From contig CM029383.1 of NCBI GenBank assembly GCA_017165825.1, positions 13,353,795-13,417,794 on the forward strand: 64,000 bases of DNA, in the 5' to 3' direction. A program made the translations under genes and the position numbers. Source of the DNA: Hepsetus odoe (Eukaryota; Chordata; Actinopteri; Characiformes; Hepsetidae). Positions 49,983 to 62,055 of the stretch are shown piece by piece; position 1 is the first letter of the stretch, and each line of letters opens with the position of its first letter. Under the pieces are notes generated by a model. The model was not told the origin of the DNA. It worked only from the letters and a program-made list of their open reading frames with translations, and ran no database searches.

Positions 49983-50700
49983 TGAGGCGGGCCTCCATGG
50001 ATCAGACTAGTTTGTCCAGCTCATCCCACAGACGCCTGAGGAGATCTGGAGGCCAAGTCAATATCGTGACCTCTTTTCCTGGTTTCTCAGCAAATTTTGC
50101 AGTGAATGCATTATTCTGCTGACTGAGGACACTGCCTTTAGGGTATATCATTTTCATGATGGGGTGTACTTGGTCTGTAAAAGTGTTTAAGTCGGTTGTA
50201 CATACCTAAGGAACAGGAACAGCCCGCAGTTTCCCTGCAGTACATTGCTCATTCCATCACACCTTGGCTTGACCAGCTTTTCTTCTTCCAAAAGTGCATC
50301 CTTGTGTAATCGATACCTACTCACCCAGCTGTCCACATGACAATGCGATCCATAAGATACTGATTCTGACACTTTTTTCTTGGCCAGGATAAAAAACTTT
50401 CAGCAATTTGTGGTACAGTAGCTCATATTAAACTAGATGAGCTAGCCCACGCACATAACCTTAACCACTAACCTACCACTAACCCCACACAGGCCTAACA
50501 CTTTGAAGGTTCTCTGACTCATCTAGCCATTGCAATATGGCTCTTGTCAAAGTCTCTTAGATTCTTACACTTGCCTATTTTTTCTTGTTTCCAACACCTC
50601 AGCTTCCAGATCTGACTGTTCACTGTGTGATATATCGCACCCCTTGACACTTTAACAAGATAATCAGTGTTACTCACTTCACCTGTTAGCGGGATTAGGA
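49983..50700 (-). pseudogene. Tc1-like transposon, internally deleted transposase pseudogene
   Basis: The minus-strand reading carries remnants of a Tc1/mariner transposase in order. At the right are terminal-repeat-proximal bases (GTGTTACTCACTTCACCTG on the plus strand). Next come N-terminal fragments around 50,520-50,600, then a jump, then C-terminal fragments leading to LWDELDKLV with a stop directly after it, near 50,005-50,040. The middle of the gene, including much of the catalytic DDE region, is missing. The left terminal repeat is also missing. Homologous blocks recur in the same order in the fragment at 21,626-22,040. The copy is inactive. Confidence 0.8.
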
Positions 50701-50899
50701 ATGGGTCCGTTGAGAGGGAGACTCTGAGTAGTTTGTTAGCAGTAGTAATCGTACATCATTCATAATTATTTGTAGTTTTAAAGGTAGGAATATTTTGAAT
50801 ATTGAATCGTTATTAAGGACTTACTCCATATACAAAACAGTCTTGACTTCAACAGTTCAAGTTACTATTAATAGTAAGGTGCCCCCCTCCATATGCCAT

Positions 50900-51390
50900 T
50901 AGGTTCTTCTGCGAAGTGCTCTAAAAAGGTCCACCTTAGGTTAACCACTTTGGTTTATCTAAAGTAGTTCTCCAGCTCAGATCCTAGAGGTTCAGGCATT
51001 TGCTAGGGGCGTTTTAGTGTTTCCCCTACTCCCAACACACTTGATCCACATAATTAGTTCATTAACACCTCCTTAGTGAACTGAAGTGAGTGTGTTACAA
51101 CAGGAAAAACTCTTAAATGTTCAGGACAGTGTTAAGAAAACTAACTTAAAAGAAAACTTTTTTTTACTTTAAAGATTCTTTGCAGAACCATCCATTGAAA
51201 GGTTCTTTAGTTCAGTTTTTCCTGAGGGACCCACGAATGTTCCACATTTTGCTCTATACCCATGTTTCGGGAGTTGGGATCAAGAAAAATATTGGCTATC
51301 CGAAGGATTGCCAAGGAGCATTGCCTTAGATAACCAAAGGACAAACAATTCAAGGGTTCTTTAGGGAAGCAAAGATCTCTTATGTGTGCT
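50900..51390. repeat. Dispersed repeat D, copy 1
   Basis: Shared landmarks with copy 2 at 53,125-53,545, in the same order and orientation, include TAGGTTAAC, CTTTGGTYTA, CATAATTAG.TCATTAACA, TGAAGTGAGTGTGTTA, GGACAGTGTTA-like, AAGATTCTTTG.AGAAC, CTGAAAGGT-like, GGGACCCA and TTAG.GAAAGCAAA-like. There is no coding capacity. The wording resembles non-autonomous fish DNA repeats with self-complementary GGTTCTTT / AAAGAACC ends (memory). Confidence 0.68.
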
Positions 51391-51663
51391 GGTGTTTGCA
51401 GTATAGTGGCCAGTGAGCATATGTGACAGTTTGCTGCTCTTATTGATGATCTAATGCTGAAGTGCCTTTAAGCTGTTTTGGCCTGTGCTCCTGTGGCTTC
51501 TTTAGGAAAGCAACAACATTTATCCCCTGCTCACAAATAAGAGCAGCTGGAGCAGCAAAGGTTTTTGTAAATGTATTTTTATAAATAAGGCAAACAGCTC
51601 TCGTGGGACTTCTAAGTTAACACTGCATATTTGGGGTTTGACAACTTGAAAATGAAAAACTTT

Positions 51664-51700
51664 TGTTTACCATCATAAGAAAAACTTATGACGGTAAACA
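51664..51700. repeat. 16-base-arm hairpin with A5 loop
   Basis: TGTTTACCATCATAAG, five A, CTTATGACGGTAAACA. The arms pair at 15 of 16 positions. A similar arm (GATGGTAAACATACC) occurs singly at about 45,254, so this may be an end-to-end inversion within a dispersed repeat. Confidence 0.75.
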
Positions 51701-53124
51701 TACCAGTCCAACACACAGCTTCTAGTGGATGTTTTTCCACAGCTGCTGTATTCCTCTTCTTGTCATAAGAACGTCTATACTGTTATTAGCTCTACTTTTT
51801 TTCAAAGCCTAAGAGCTAGAGTGTCGCTTTTATAAACTACCTTTACCTGTAATCAAGCTTTGAATAGCAATGGGATGGAGGTCATCCCCTTAATAACTGT
51901 AATTTTCTTTACAAACATATAAGAAAAGAGTGAGAGGATGCTGTTTTTATAGGCACTGAAAATATCAATCAGTGGGTCCACTTTGAGCAGCATGATATGT
52001 TCAGGTATATGAGAGCAATTTCATGTGATCTGGATTCTACACCACTGCCACATTTTTCTCTTAAACTGTCCCTCCAACTCAGTGCTCAATCCGTTTGACT
52101 GCTTCGGGTCTGTCAGGAGCTGTGCAAGTGTTCTTGCTTAAAATAGTCCACAGCGGTTCCCTACTGATGAGATGAGCGATGAAGGCTACAGGTCTGAAGA
52201 AAGCATGTGAAAGGTAAATTGATCGCTGGCTGCTTGGTCCAATCAATACAAACTCTACTACTGTTTTACAACAGTATACATGGCTCATGATTCATACATC
52301 AGCATAAGAGCAAAGCCTTTGCTGCAAATATCTATATAAAGATAATCTGACAGCCCCCCAGAAATAATGGCACTCTGAAGGGTTCCATTATGGCCTTCTA
52401 GCCCTAACGATTTCTGAAAAGAAAATAATATTGCCTGAAAGAAAAAATATTGCAGAGAAAGTCTTCATTTTATTTTCCAATCAAATGTATTTCTCTGTGT
52501 CACCAAAGTAGATATAGCTAAACAATCCATCCCATTTGGAAAAGCCTTCAGGTGAAAGACTGAAGTCCCTCAGATTATCCATCAGTGTAGTTAAAAAAAA
52601 AAGACACTGGAATCAACCCATGACTGTTACACTTTCCATCCTTTTCTTTCTGGTAGTTTGCATATGGCACTGATCATAAATGTGAGCAGCAGTCTAACCA
52701 GGGAGTTTGAGTCAGAGGAGAAACAGCAGCAGCTTCACGGCAACAAGGAATTTGTTTTTTAACGCTCCAGATGTCTGTGTTTAGTTTAGAATAGCAAAAA
52801 AGTGTTCATGCACACTTCTGCTCACTAGGCATGAAGTACAGGTATGCTTATCTTTCATCTTGCTTCGACTATGTTTTGATGGTTTGGTTTGAAATGAAGG
52901 CCTAGCGCTAATCGTCATGGGCACCTGCTTAAAACCGAAAGCAAAAAGTGTCGGTAGAAAAATGTGTTTGTTGTTGTTTAGCCGCATCTTAATGGATTCA
53001 CTTGGCTGAAATTGTTATTCAACACATCTGTGGAAATAAAAATGAAGATTTTCTTCTGAAAAAAATCAGAATGATCTAAATCTATAGCTCTACTTTTAAA
53101 ACTTTACTCTGAGGCTCTGATGAT
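51701..53124. other. Noncoding stretch between repeat D copies
   Basis: Nothing recognised. AT-rich, no SINE, only short open frames. Confidence 0.6.
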
Positions 53125-53545
53125 TGTTGGTAGTGACACCCTAGGTTAACTGCTTTGGTCTACCCAAACTCAGAAGGTGCACTGTTCTGAACATTTTATT
53201 CTTTTTTTCTTGCTCCCAATACACTAAATGAACATAATTAGCTCATTAACAGCCCCTTATTGAGCTGAAGTGAGTGTGTTATGGCAGGGAAAGCATTAAA
53301 AAGGGCAAGGCAGGGCAGTGTTAGGAAACTCAGATCGAAAAACTTTCTATGAATGGTTATTTCTTCAAAGATTCTTTGAAGAACTGTGCACTGAAAGGTC
53401 GTCTAGGTCGTTGATTCCTTTGGGACCCATAGATGCCACATTGCTCTACACCTGATTTTTGAGAGGTAAGATGAAGCAAAATTGTGGACTGATCCCTTGC
53501 TCTAGATAACCATTCAAAGCTTTTTAGGAAAGCAAATATGTTTTT
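53125..53545. repeat. Dispersed repeat D, copy 2
   Basis: Second copy, offset about 2.2 kb from the first, in the same orientation and with many substitutions and small indels. A 123-codon minus-strand frame at 53,357-53,728 runs through its end and is therefore not evidence for a gene. Confidence 0.68.
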
Positions 53546-54785
53546 TTCTACGGGATCAATCCAAGCAAGCTTTTTCTTTTTGGCAGTTTTCTTTAATAAG
53601 ATGACAGCAGTGATTCTTCTCTTGTAGTGCTGGGTGAGGTGGAGGAAAGTAAACAGAGATAATTTCTTCATAGAAAATCCCCCTAGATCCTTCAGAATCT
53701 TTGGTCCTAGCCTGTGAACTTTCCCCATCAGATCTTCATTGAGGCAGCCAGTAACAGAGGGCTCTGTATAGGGAAGGGGAAGATTACTCTAAAGGAATAA
53801 TTGGAATAATTATTAAAGCAGTATAATACTCGTCCAGCAGAGTTTTGTGTATTAGACAAATGATTCCAGCTGCTATTTCACTTCATGAAATTCTTCTGCA
53901 TCTTGGAGAGGCGTGTGTGCCATTTGTGTGTGGTGCACTTCATGCTGACTTTGTTTATAAATAAGAGTGTCTTTTCAATGTGTCCTCAAAAGTAAGCTGG
54001 AGCATCGTTATCTGGCAGTACATAGAAGCCACTGCCGCCTCTCAAGGTTTTTCAGCTGGAGTCTCTTGAAGCTGTCACTTTTAACTATGAGGCAGAGTTT
54101 CATCTTTGCCAACACAAAGGAGCGCCTTATCTGTCCTCTAAGCATAATGAGTGTAAGACTAATTTTCTGCCTGGCCTTTAGATACCCAGCCTCATTTTCA
54201 AGCTGGGACCAGCCATGGTTTATAATTCACACTCTGCATATTTAACCCAGGTAGCATTTGTGCTATTCGGCACATGCCTGAGCAGCACTTTCTCCAACTC
54301 ATGAATGCCTCCTATAATATTCCATCTAAGAGTGTCGTCGAATACATCATGCACTGTTCCAGTCCAAGGCTATCCCTTCTTGGAGGGATTCAATTATTAC
54401 TCAATATATTATATTTATAACACTTAGGACTGGTTTCCCAGACATATGGACATGGACTATAGTTCCCTCTCCATTGAAAACTTCCACTCAGAAACCTGTG
54501 TAGTCCAGGACTAGAGTTAATCCAGGAGTGGGAAAGCACCCTAGAGTTTCATGGTTCAACACCCTTTCTTTTCTGCAGTTCTGTTCTGCAGTTCTTGCCA
54601 TTTGGAATACATCAAAAAATGGTATATAAAGGTATTCCTGAATTTTTTCCCCATTATTATTTTTAGTCCTCCCTTAAAGGTACCTTTTTTCATCCCAGCT
54701 TTGTTAAGGCGCACACTTTGTCAGGTGCACCTGTGGAATAAGGAGTGGATGTCGCTGCTGCTGATATTTTATTTGTGTGTGTGTG

Positions 54786-54826
<41 letters not shown>

Positions 54827-55440
54827 GTGTTTACTGCCTTCAGGCAAGGACATTCCTAAAGCATGCCTTACAGAAGCCTAGTTTCCCACGATAACTGAAG
54901 ATAGGAGTCTAAGGCCCAAGCGATGAGAGGAGCGAATGTGAGTTAAAGACAGAATGACTGCGTCTGCCCACAAATGTTGCAGGGTACAAATGGACTGCTT
55001 TCTAATGGTGTGTACAATTCACAATGTATAGTAGCAGTAAAGCTACACAGGATTATACAAGAGCATGGAGTTTAAGCTAATTTATCTTCCTTGCTTAGGC
55101 CCACTTTAAATGTCAGCTAAGTGTGTGTATCCATGTGTGTTCCTACATTTTAAAAGCAAAAATATCCCAACTGTAGGGAAAAAATAAGGTAAAACAGCGC
55201 TAACCTACGATATCAGTTCATCAAAATGGTCCTGGGTATGTAAATGCTTTTGACAAAAGCTGCTTGTTTCATTTCTTAAGCCGGAAAGGGCAAAGCCATT
55301 TTTTTCGCATGTGTCCCGTCATATGCATGAGTGTGGCTTTGCTGAGCAAAGTACACCCAACATAAACAACATCTGCAGTTTTAATGCATAAGTACTGTTT
55401 ATTTGTTGTATGTAACCTGTCAAAAAAAAGCAAGAAAATG
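53546..55440. other. Noncoding stretch
   Basis: No gene is recognised. It contains the GT array at 54,773-54,830. Confidence 0.6.
54773..54830. repeat. (GT)n microsatellite with AG, AT and GA interruptions
   Basis: About 58 bases of GT units with three single-base interruptions. Confidence 0.95.
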
Positions 55441-55442
55441 CT

Positions 55443-55469
55443 GGTGTGTGTGTGTGTGTGTGTGTGTGT
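55443..55469. repeat. (GT)13 microsatellite
   Basis: Uninterrupted GT repeat directly before the family C SINE tail. Confidence 0.96.
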
Positions 55470-55486
55470 TTTTCTGTATGTCTGCA

Positions 55487-55612
55487 TTGTGATGGGCTGG
55501 CGAATTGTGCAGTGTTTTTTTGCCTTTCATCCTCTATCAGAGTTGAACAGGTTCCAGCACCATCGCAACCCTAGTTTGGATGAGCAGTTTGGATAATGGA
55601 TGGATGGGAACA
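55487..55612 (+). mobile_element. SINE family C, 3' part with (ATGG) tail
   Basis: GTGATGGGCTGGCGAATTGT, then GTTCCAGCACCATCGCAACC and GGATGAGCAGTTTGGATAAT, ending in GGATGGATGG. This is the 3' half of a very widespread fish SINE-like repeat. The complementary 5' portion is seen in the minus-strand copies at 59.2, 60.6 and 62.1 kb. The tRNA-like head is absent here. Confidence 0.7.
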
Positions 55613-55782
55613 GCAATAAAACATCTCATTTGACCGGAGGCAATAAAACCTTCGAAAACTATTTGTGATAAATAGTTATTCCTGCAAATTAAGTCACAGT
55701 ATTCTTTTCTGAGCATTCTGCGATATTTTCATTAATTCAAGTTCACTGATCAGCTGCATGTTTCTTTACAATAATAATAATA

Positions 55783-55969
55783 ATCCTTTATTTATAATCC
55801 CACAAATGGGAAATTTGCTCTCTGCATTTCACCCATACGCAGCAGTGGACTGCTATTGAAAGCACCTTGCTCAAGGGTACCTCGGGGCAAACTACTGGGA
55901 AGGGGTTCGAACCCCCGATCCTCTGATCATGTGGCTAACGCCCTAACCACTAGGCCACCGCTGGCCCAT
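55783..55969 (-). mobile_element. tRNA-derived SINE, family B, reverse orientation
   Basis: The minus strand shows an intact A box TGGCCTAGTGG (complement at 55,947-55,957), a B box GGTTCGAACCC at about 55,903-55,914, then GCCCCGAGGTACCCTTGAGC and a tail ending in AATAAAGGATTATTATT. The tail differs from the 28.1 kb copy, so it may be a subfamily with a different 3' end. Confidence 0.85.
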
Positions 55970-58072
55970 TGACAACCGTAATATCACTGCTCTTTAACTT
56001 GCTTTAATGCAGTACAGTGTGTAAGATGTTGATAAAACATTTTGTATTCATATTTTTGCGACAGCAGTGGTCCTTTGTTATCCATCAAAACATCAGACTT
56101 TCAGTAAGAAAAGAAATATTATTTTGAAAGCTAAATATTATTACATATCAGGAATATTACTTAAAGTGTCAAGATATTTCCCCATATTGCCCAGGCCTAA
56201 ACCCAACTGTATATAAAAAATCTATTTCTGTTTTTAAAATTATAATCTCACTTAATATTGACCAGAGAACTGCAGATTTAAGAGGGTCGTTGCAATCTTG
56301 TTAGTCTAATGATAGCAAATACATGAGAAGTAACAACTAGGACAGCAGTAGAGTGTGATGTTCTGCAAACCATAATGCTGATCTCCAGCATGAATTGCCT
56401 ATTTTGCCTTTATGGTTTGATGTGCCAGAAATCGTCACAAGGACATCTCTGAGTCGTCCTTTTTCACAGCATCATTTTTATTCAGCCTCACCTTGCCATG
56501 AGGCTTAAAGGAATTACATCCCTGTGTTCCTCACTACTGTGCAAGACTATTGATCCGTGCCCCATTATATCATATTTTGCTTCCAAAGAGCTAGACATCC
56601 TTGTATTTTTTAAAGGCATTGTTGAGCAATAATTTTCCAGGCTTCCATAAGGACAAAGTTTTTGGCTTCCGTTTCCAGTCCTCCCTCTGTACGTGACCAG
56701 ATCCTGGGGATTGTATTTTGGTTGTTGCAAGCCATACATTGACCTATGTAAAAATCATTCAAGCGGAACAAAGTCATCTAATTTCATGCATGAAGCAGTG
56801 AAGGAACAGGTGCAGATGATTACAGGTGATCAGGCTGGTGATTAGTTTACTGGTGATGCTGAATGCTGATTGGTTGGAACACCTTTACCTAGGAACCTTG
56901 TAACTTTAGGCACTTTAAAGCCTGTTACAGTAAAATGTTTGTCCCAATTTCTTTCATTTCATCTTCTCAATGTTCCAAAGATAAGACACGTTGACAATCA
57001 TAAAATAGTATTTTTGCACCAACAAGGTGAATCCCTGACAAAATCTAAAGAAATGAGGGTTCTGTCAATGCTTTTTTTGCCAGTATGGCATGTCTGCAGA
57101 TCTAGACAAGATATAAAAACAAGTGTGTGTCTGCTTGGCTTCTGATAATATTATACAGCTCATATTGTCCACACGCTGTATCCATGGTCCAATGTCAGCA
57201 CTAGGTCAACAAGTATTTGAAGCCTGTTGGTAATATAATGCTTGCTTTTTTCCATCTAATAACTCTACCAGTCTCTGTAAGTGAATAATTTTTTGCTCTC
57301 AGCCATACCTAATATCTCCTTCAGCATTTTAACACAATGACAAGCATACCTCCATATATACACTGATTTTCATGTTGTTCTAATTAGATTTCCTGTGAGC
57401 CTCAAAGGCTATTCCTTTTAACTCTGCACCATGGTTGTGGTGCAATCAAATGAGGTTTTTAATTTGTTCTTTTGTATGAAATACAAGAGTCTCAAATAGG
57501 CCTTCTTAAGACATCCTTTAGTAAGACATTCTCTGATGATAAACTCATCAGCTTTAATGACTGTTTTTGGTCAAATTTTCACAGTATCAAATTAAAACAG
57601 ACCCAGAGAATAGCAAAAGCAACTGCCTCAGGTCAGTAATAATAGCCTGGACAAGCTCAGCCCAGAACACAAAGACCCAGAGGCTCTATTATCATACACT
57701 GAAAGTGCAGTGTATGCTATTAACAATGTAGCCCATGTGTGATCCTGCTGATCCTGAGGTGATGCCATTGTATCTATTTGTGCTAATGACCCCCTTGTAC
57801 AGTGAAAATCTCATCATCTGGACACTGCGAGGGCACTGTGCTTGCACTATTGTGAAGCAGAGCCAAAGACTGGTGCTCAAAACTCAACCCCAGAGACACA
57901 ATGAAAGAGCAGCAAGCCAGTCTTTAGAAAAATCCTCTGGTTTGGCTGGCTTGGACTTGTAGTTAGGAGTTAGGTGTGAAGAGTAAATGTGTTCTGTAAG
58001 GACATCTGGTAACAGGAAGTTTTAACACAGGAACTGAACAGACTAATATCCAGCTGGGTCTGTGCATTTGGG
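55970..58072. other. Noncoding stretch
   Basis: Nothing recognised. Open frames (up to 91 codons) overlap on both strands and show no domains. The 56,488-56,739 minus frame contains two similar 15-residue stretches (HSSEEHRDVI and PLKNTRMSSS regions), suggesting a small internal duplication or old repeat. Confidence 0.5.
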
Positions 58073-58180
58073 GCAGCGGTGAAATAGTGGTTAGGGAGTT
58101 GGCCACGAGATTGGAAGGTCATAGATCCCAGACCAGTAGTTTGCCCTGAGGTACCCTTGAGCAAGGTACCATACCACACC
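58073..58180 (+). mobile_element. tRNA-derived SINE, family B, 5' part only
   Basis: GCAGCGGTGAAATAGTGGTT (decayed A box), a mutated B box GGTCATAGATCCC, then GCCCTGAGGTACCCTTGAGC and AAGGTACCATACC. Similarity ends at about 58,180, so the 3' half is missing. Both promoter boxes are damaged. Confidence 0.78.
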
Positions 58181-59221
58181 AGACTGTCCTCACCATACAG
58201 TCCAAAGAGTTTGTTCTTTAAATGCTCCTCTTAAGTAAACGGCAAAAGGCTTGCTTGCTTCAAATAGATACTGAATTGCACAAACCTGTTGGAGTGATAT
58301 CCTCATATTGGCTCGTCCGTTTTGCAGCCTTTGTGCTTACAAAAGAGACTTCATTCCTGTGTTCTGACTACAATGAACCACACCTACAGCACAGGCCCTA
58401 CCACAATCCACATAGTTATGTCACTACAACCTTAGTGACAGCAGTATATCTTGTTTAATACCTTGTGTATTAAAACAATAATGTAGGAGAGCCAAAAGAA
58501 ATGAGGAAAAATCTATAGTGCACCTCTTCATCTGTCTATACATTCTGAATCAACAGGAGGTTTATTTACACCAAGTCATACAGCCTATTTACAGTAAATC
58601 ACTACCAACGATCTACACCTTCTTAATGCAGCCAGTATAGAGTGATGAATGTAAACACACTATGCCAACTTACCCTGTTGATGCAGCTCATACAAAGTTG
58701 TTACATTTAGGTTTTTGCTGCTTGCCACTATTAAAGAATGTGAAAAAAGTACTAGCTTTAGAGGGGCTTGATGACTGGGTGGTGGCCCTACTAAATAACG
58801 CTCTGCCTTCAGCTCTGCTTCTGATGCTGCAAGATGCAGCCTCTTTTTGGAGGGTGTGTGCTGAACTGGAAGCTGGCATCTAAGCTGTAAAGTCTTAAAC
58901 TTGTTAAACTGTCCAGTTGTGAGGCAACAGAATTAACACTGATTAATAAAAGAAAAAATGTGTCAAAAGGAAACCATGCAGCATCCATAGTGCTTGCTCA
59001 GCCTCTGATGTTGGATGTAATGCAAAAATTTCTGAACTCACTCAAGCATACATTTGAATTAACAGCTTATTGGGGATGTTGAATCACATTTAATCACAGT
59101 AACAATAAGACGTAGTTGCAGCATATTTCTGTATTTGTTATATATATTATTCAATGTGCATTCGCTCTCTCACTCACTTGTCCTGATTAGTGTTTGTGTG
59201 TGGGGGGTGCTGGTGTCTATC
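58181..59221. other. Noncoding stretch
   Basis: Nothing recognised. Confidence 0.6.
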
Positions 59222-59489
59222 CCTGGTCTTACAGGGCAGGACACACCCTGTACAGGTTGCCAGTCCATCGCATGGCAGACGCACACAGTCACTCCTAGGG
59301 GGCAATTTAGCATCTCCAATCCACCTTCCTCACATGTCTTTGGATGTGGGAAGGAAACTGAAGGAAACCCATGCAGATGCTGAGACAACATGCAAACTCC
59401 TGACAGAAAGGACCTGGGTGCCTGGAAATTGAACCCAAGATCTTCTCACTGTGAGATGGCAGCTCTACCCACTGCACCACCCTGCCTCC
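59222..59489 (-). mobile_element. tRNA-derived SINE, family C, reverse orientation, nearly complete
   Basis: On the minus strand: A box TGGTGCAGTGG (complement at 59,469-59,479), a one-base-expanded B box GGTTCAATTTCC (complement at 59,424-59,435), then GTTTGCATGTTGTCTCAGC, CATGGGTTTCCTTCAG, CCCACATCCAAAGACATGTG and GATGGACTGGCAACCTGTAC. This is the classic order of the family, with the 3' end near 59,222. It is the best copy of this family in the window. Confidence 0.85.
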
Positions 59490-60570
59490 TTTGCTCATTC
59501 TCACTCATTCAAAAATAGATGCAAAAAAAATATTTAGGCATTGTGTTGCCTAAAAAGGAGCATACATTAGCTGCCACAATTATTAATTTTCCTCTGACAT
59601 AAAGGGTCAATGTTCAGCTAATGAAGTCATAAAGCCAAAATGTTCTCTTTAAATGGTGTGTTTGTAGCTAGTGTTTCCTCAGAGCTTTTTTCTGTGTAGC
59701 ATTGAAGGTTTTATACGGAAAACAGAGCTCTCTGGAAATCAAACGGCTGTGTGATTACTGTGTGGCCGTTGAGAGCCTGAATGCTTCCAATTGTCAGCTC
59801 CAGCTCTCGTTTTGAGGGGTGAAGATCACCATGATTATATAATTATGTGTACAAAGCAGAGTGGAAAGTGGACCTCAAACTACTGAGCTTGAGCTGAACT
59901 ACTGTGTAGATAAAAACACATTCCCAGAACCTCAAAACAAATGACCATTTCTCATTCAATTTTCTGCAAAGATGATGCAAATCAACAATCATATCTAAAT
60001 ATCATGCAAAAAAAGTCACAGTCTGCTAAGCATAACCCTATAAGTTTTCTTCCCCTCTAATGCGGTCTATGACAAGTAAAACCCAGTTATGATTCAGTTT
60101 GCCAGACAAATAAGCGCATTTTGTCATGTATTCATCATATATTTCTTGGTGTATGGCATAGCTCCTAACAATATTATACTCTCAGTGTCCTTGTGGCTGT
60201 TGCTAGCTTAAAGTAAAACATATTTAAAAAGATGCAACCTTAAACCTTTGGTCTTGTTTTAAACTGAAGTGGTGGAAATGAATTATATCTGGCCAAAACC
60301 ACAGTTTATCAAGGTTTTTTATGTCTCAGTATTAATATTGCTAATTCCCGCTCGATGGCTAGGTCTGCTCCTTGCACGATGCCACTCAGATTCACCCAGA
60401 ACAGTCCCTATTTTTTGGCCCAGTCCAACTCTCTCTCTCAGCCCAGTTAAATTCAGCCAACCTCATGCAAAGTCCCCAGCTCATAGCCCAGTCAAGTTCT
60501 TCTATCACTGTGCAATGACTCTTAGACAACTGTCAGAAGAGCAAGTACACGACTCATATACACGACTAGA
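59490..60570. other. Noncoding stretch
   Basis: Nothing recognised apart from an octamer ATGCAAAT at 59,975-59,982. Confidence 0.6.
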
Positions 60571-60795
60571 AACACCCAAGGCAGGTTGCCAGTCCTTCGC
60601 AGGGCAGACTCACACACACTCTCAGGGCACATCTTGCATTTCCAGTTCACCTGACATGCATGTCTGTGGGAATAAACTAAAGCACCCAGAAGAAAATCAT
60701 GTAGATCACAGAATGTACCCTTGCCGTCCCAGCTGGGAATCAAATCCAGAATTTTCATCCTGTCCAGCAACCACTACACCTCCATGCCACTCCAT
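60571..60795 (-). mobile_element. tRNA-derived SINE, family C, reverse orientation, diverged
   Basis: On the minus strand: A box AGGTGTAGTGG (complement at 60,771-60,781), B box GATTTGATTCC (60,736-60,748 complement), then TTCTTCTGGGTGCTTTAG, CCCACAGACATGCATGTC and GAAGGACTGGCAACCTGCC. Many substitutions and an internal deletion compared with the 59.2 kb copy. A 179-codon plus-strand frame at 60,269-60,808 runs through it and is not taken as a gene. Confidence 0.82.
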
Positions 60796-62055
60796 TTTAA
60801 TTGTATAGTAAATACACAGCTGGCTAAGTATCTGAACCTCTCTTGCTTACTTGTGAAGGCATTTGTCATAAATCTGCTTCGATAAGAATGTGGAATGGAT
60901 ATCAACAAGACACTGACAGGCAGGGACAGATATCAGAGTACAATGCAAGAATGTTTTGTAAGAAATGGTTCCATTTTGTGTAATACTTATTGGAGTTCCA
61001 TCTTATTCCCGTAGACGTACATCAGAGCTGATATTTCTGGGAAGCAGTTTAGAGTAATATCAGTCTTTCACTGTAATTACACTCCATCAGCCTGGAGTGA
61101 GTCCAGCACTGTCTGTAGGTTCCTGTTCAAAAGGGGGAGATTTGTTTTAATTGCTGCATTACTGCCGTATTCTTACCCTAATCTCATCTGGCCACACATC
61201 TGGAGGACTGTTCCAAACAACACTAACTCGCAGCTGCTTAATATGGCGCTACCCACTTGCTGCTCTTGAATGGAACACACTTCTGTCATAAGCACATTAG
61301 TAGATAACATTTTCTTTTCAAATCAAGTCAAGAGGCTAATTACCAAAATGTCACGAGTCACTTGCCGCACCGCTCAGAATTATTCCGCCCCGGCTTTAAA
61401 AACAAAGAGGCCATGAGCGCGCCTGCTGCTTTTAGAGGCACCTGCAGTCGGCTGGGGTCCAGGTGTTCTCTCTGGCCAGGAACACATCCATAGAAAATTA
61501 GCATAGCAAACCCCCAGCCAAAGAACCACGCGGCAAAGTACCAGGAACATAAATTTAGTTTACAAGAGGTTCTGAGAGACTCTGAGATTCTGCAGGAGAA
61601 AGTCTGCTGGTGAATGAGAAGATTTAACAATGTCACAATCCACATGAAAATATGACTAAGACAATTTGACTATAAACAGTGAAGATGTTTCCGTTTTCCT
61701 TGACACAGAACCTTTAATGAACGTTAAAGTAACCAGATTGTCATTCCTTTTGGGTCTGTTCTATTTGTCAGTTCATCTTAAATGTTTCCCCTGTTTAAGC
61801 AGTGTTGGATAGTAAATCATCTACAACAATATACTGTCATATTATTTTCCAGTTTTTGTCATAATTAAAATAAAAATTTAACTAGCAATATATCCATGAT
61901 AATAATCAAAAACTGCAGTGCTTAAATAAATGAGGTTTGCTTTTAATTATTATTATTTTTTTTGCTTTATGTCCACTTATTTTCTTATAACATCCTACTT
62001 GCCACTTCGGCAATAAAAGAGCGTAATATGTATGTAATCCATTCATATTCTGGAT
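60796..62055. other. Noncoding stretch with a short GC-richer patch
   Basis: No gene is recognised. The patch at 61,360-61,500 has several CpG (CCGCACCGCTC, CCGCCCCGGC, GAGCGCGCCTG) in an AT-rich setting and may be a conserved noncoding element. This is unproven. Confidence 0.5.

Noticed and set aside
53357..53728. 123-codon minus-strand frame
   Set aside because: Its first-coordinate half is repeat D copy 2, and there is no domain.
60269..60808. 179-codon plus-strand frame
   Set aside because: Its second half lies antisense over a SINE family C copy.
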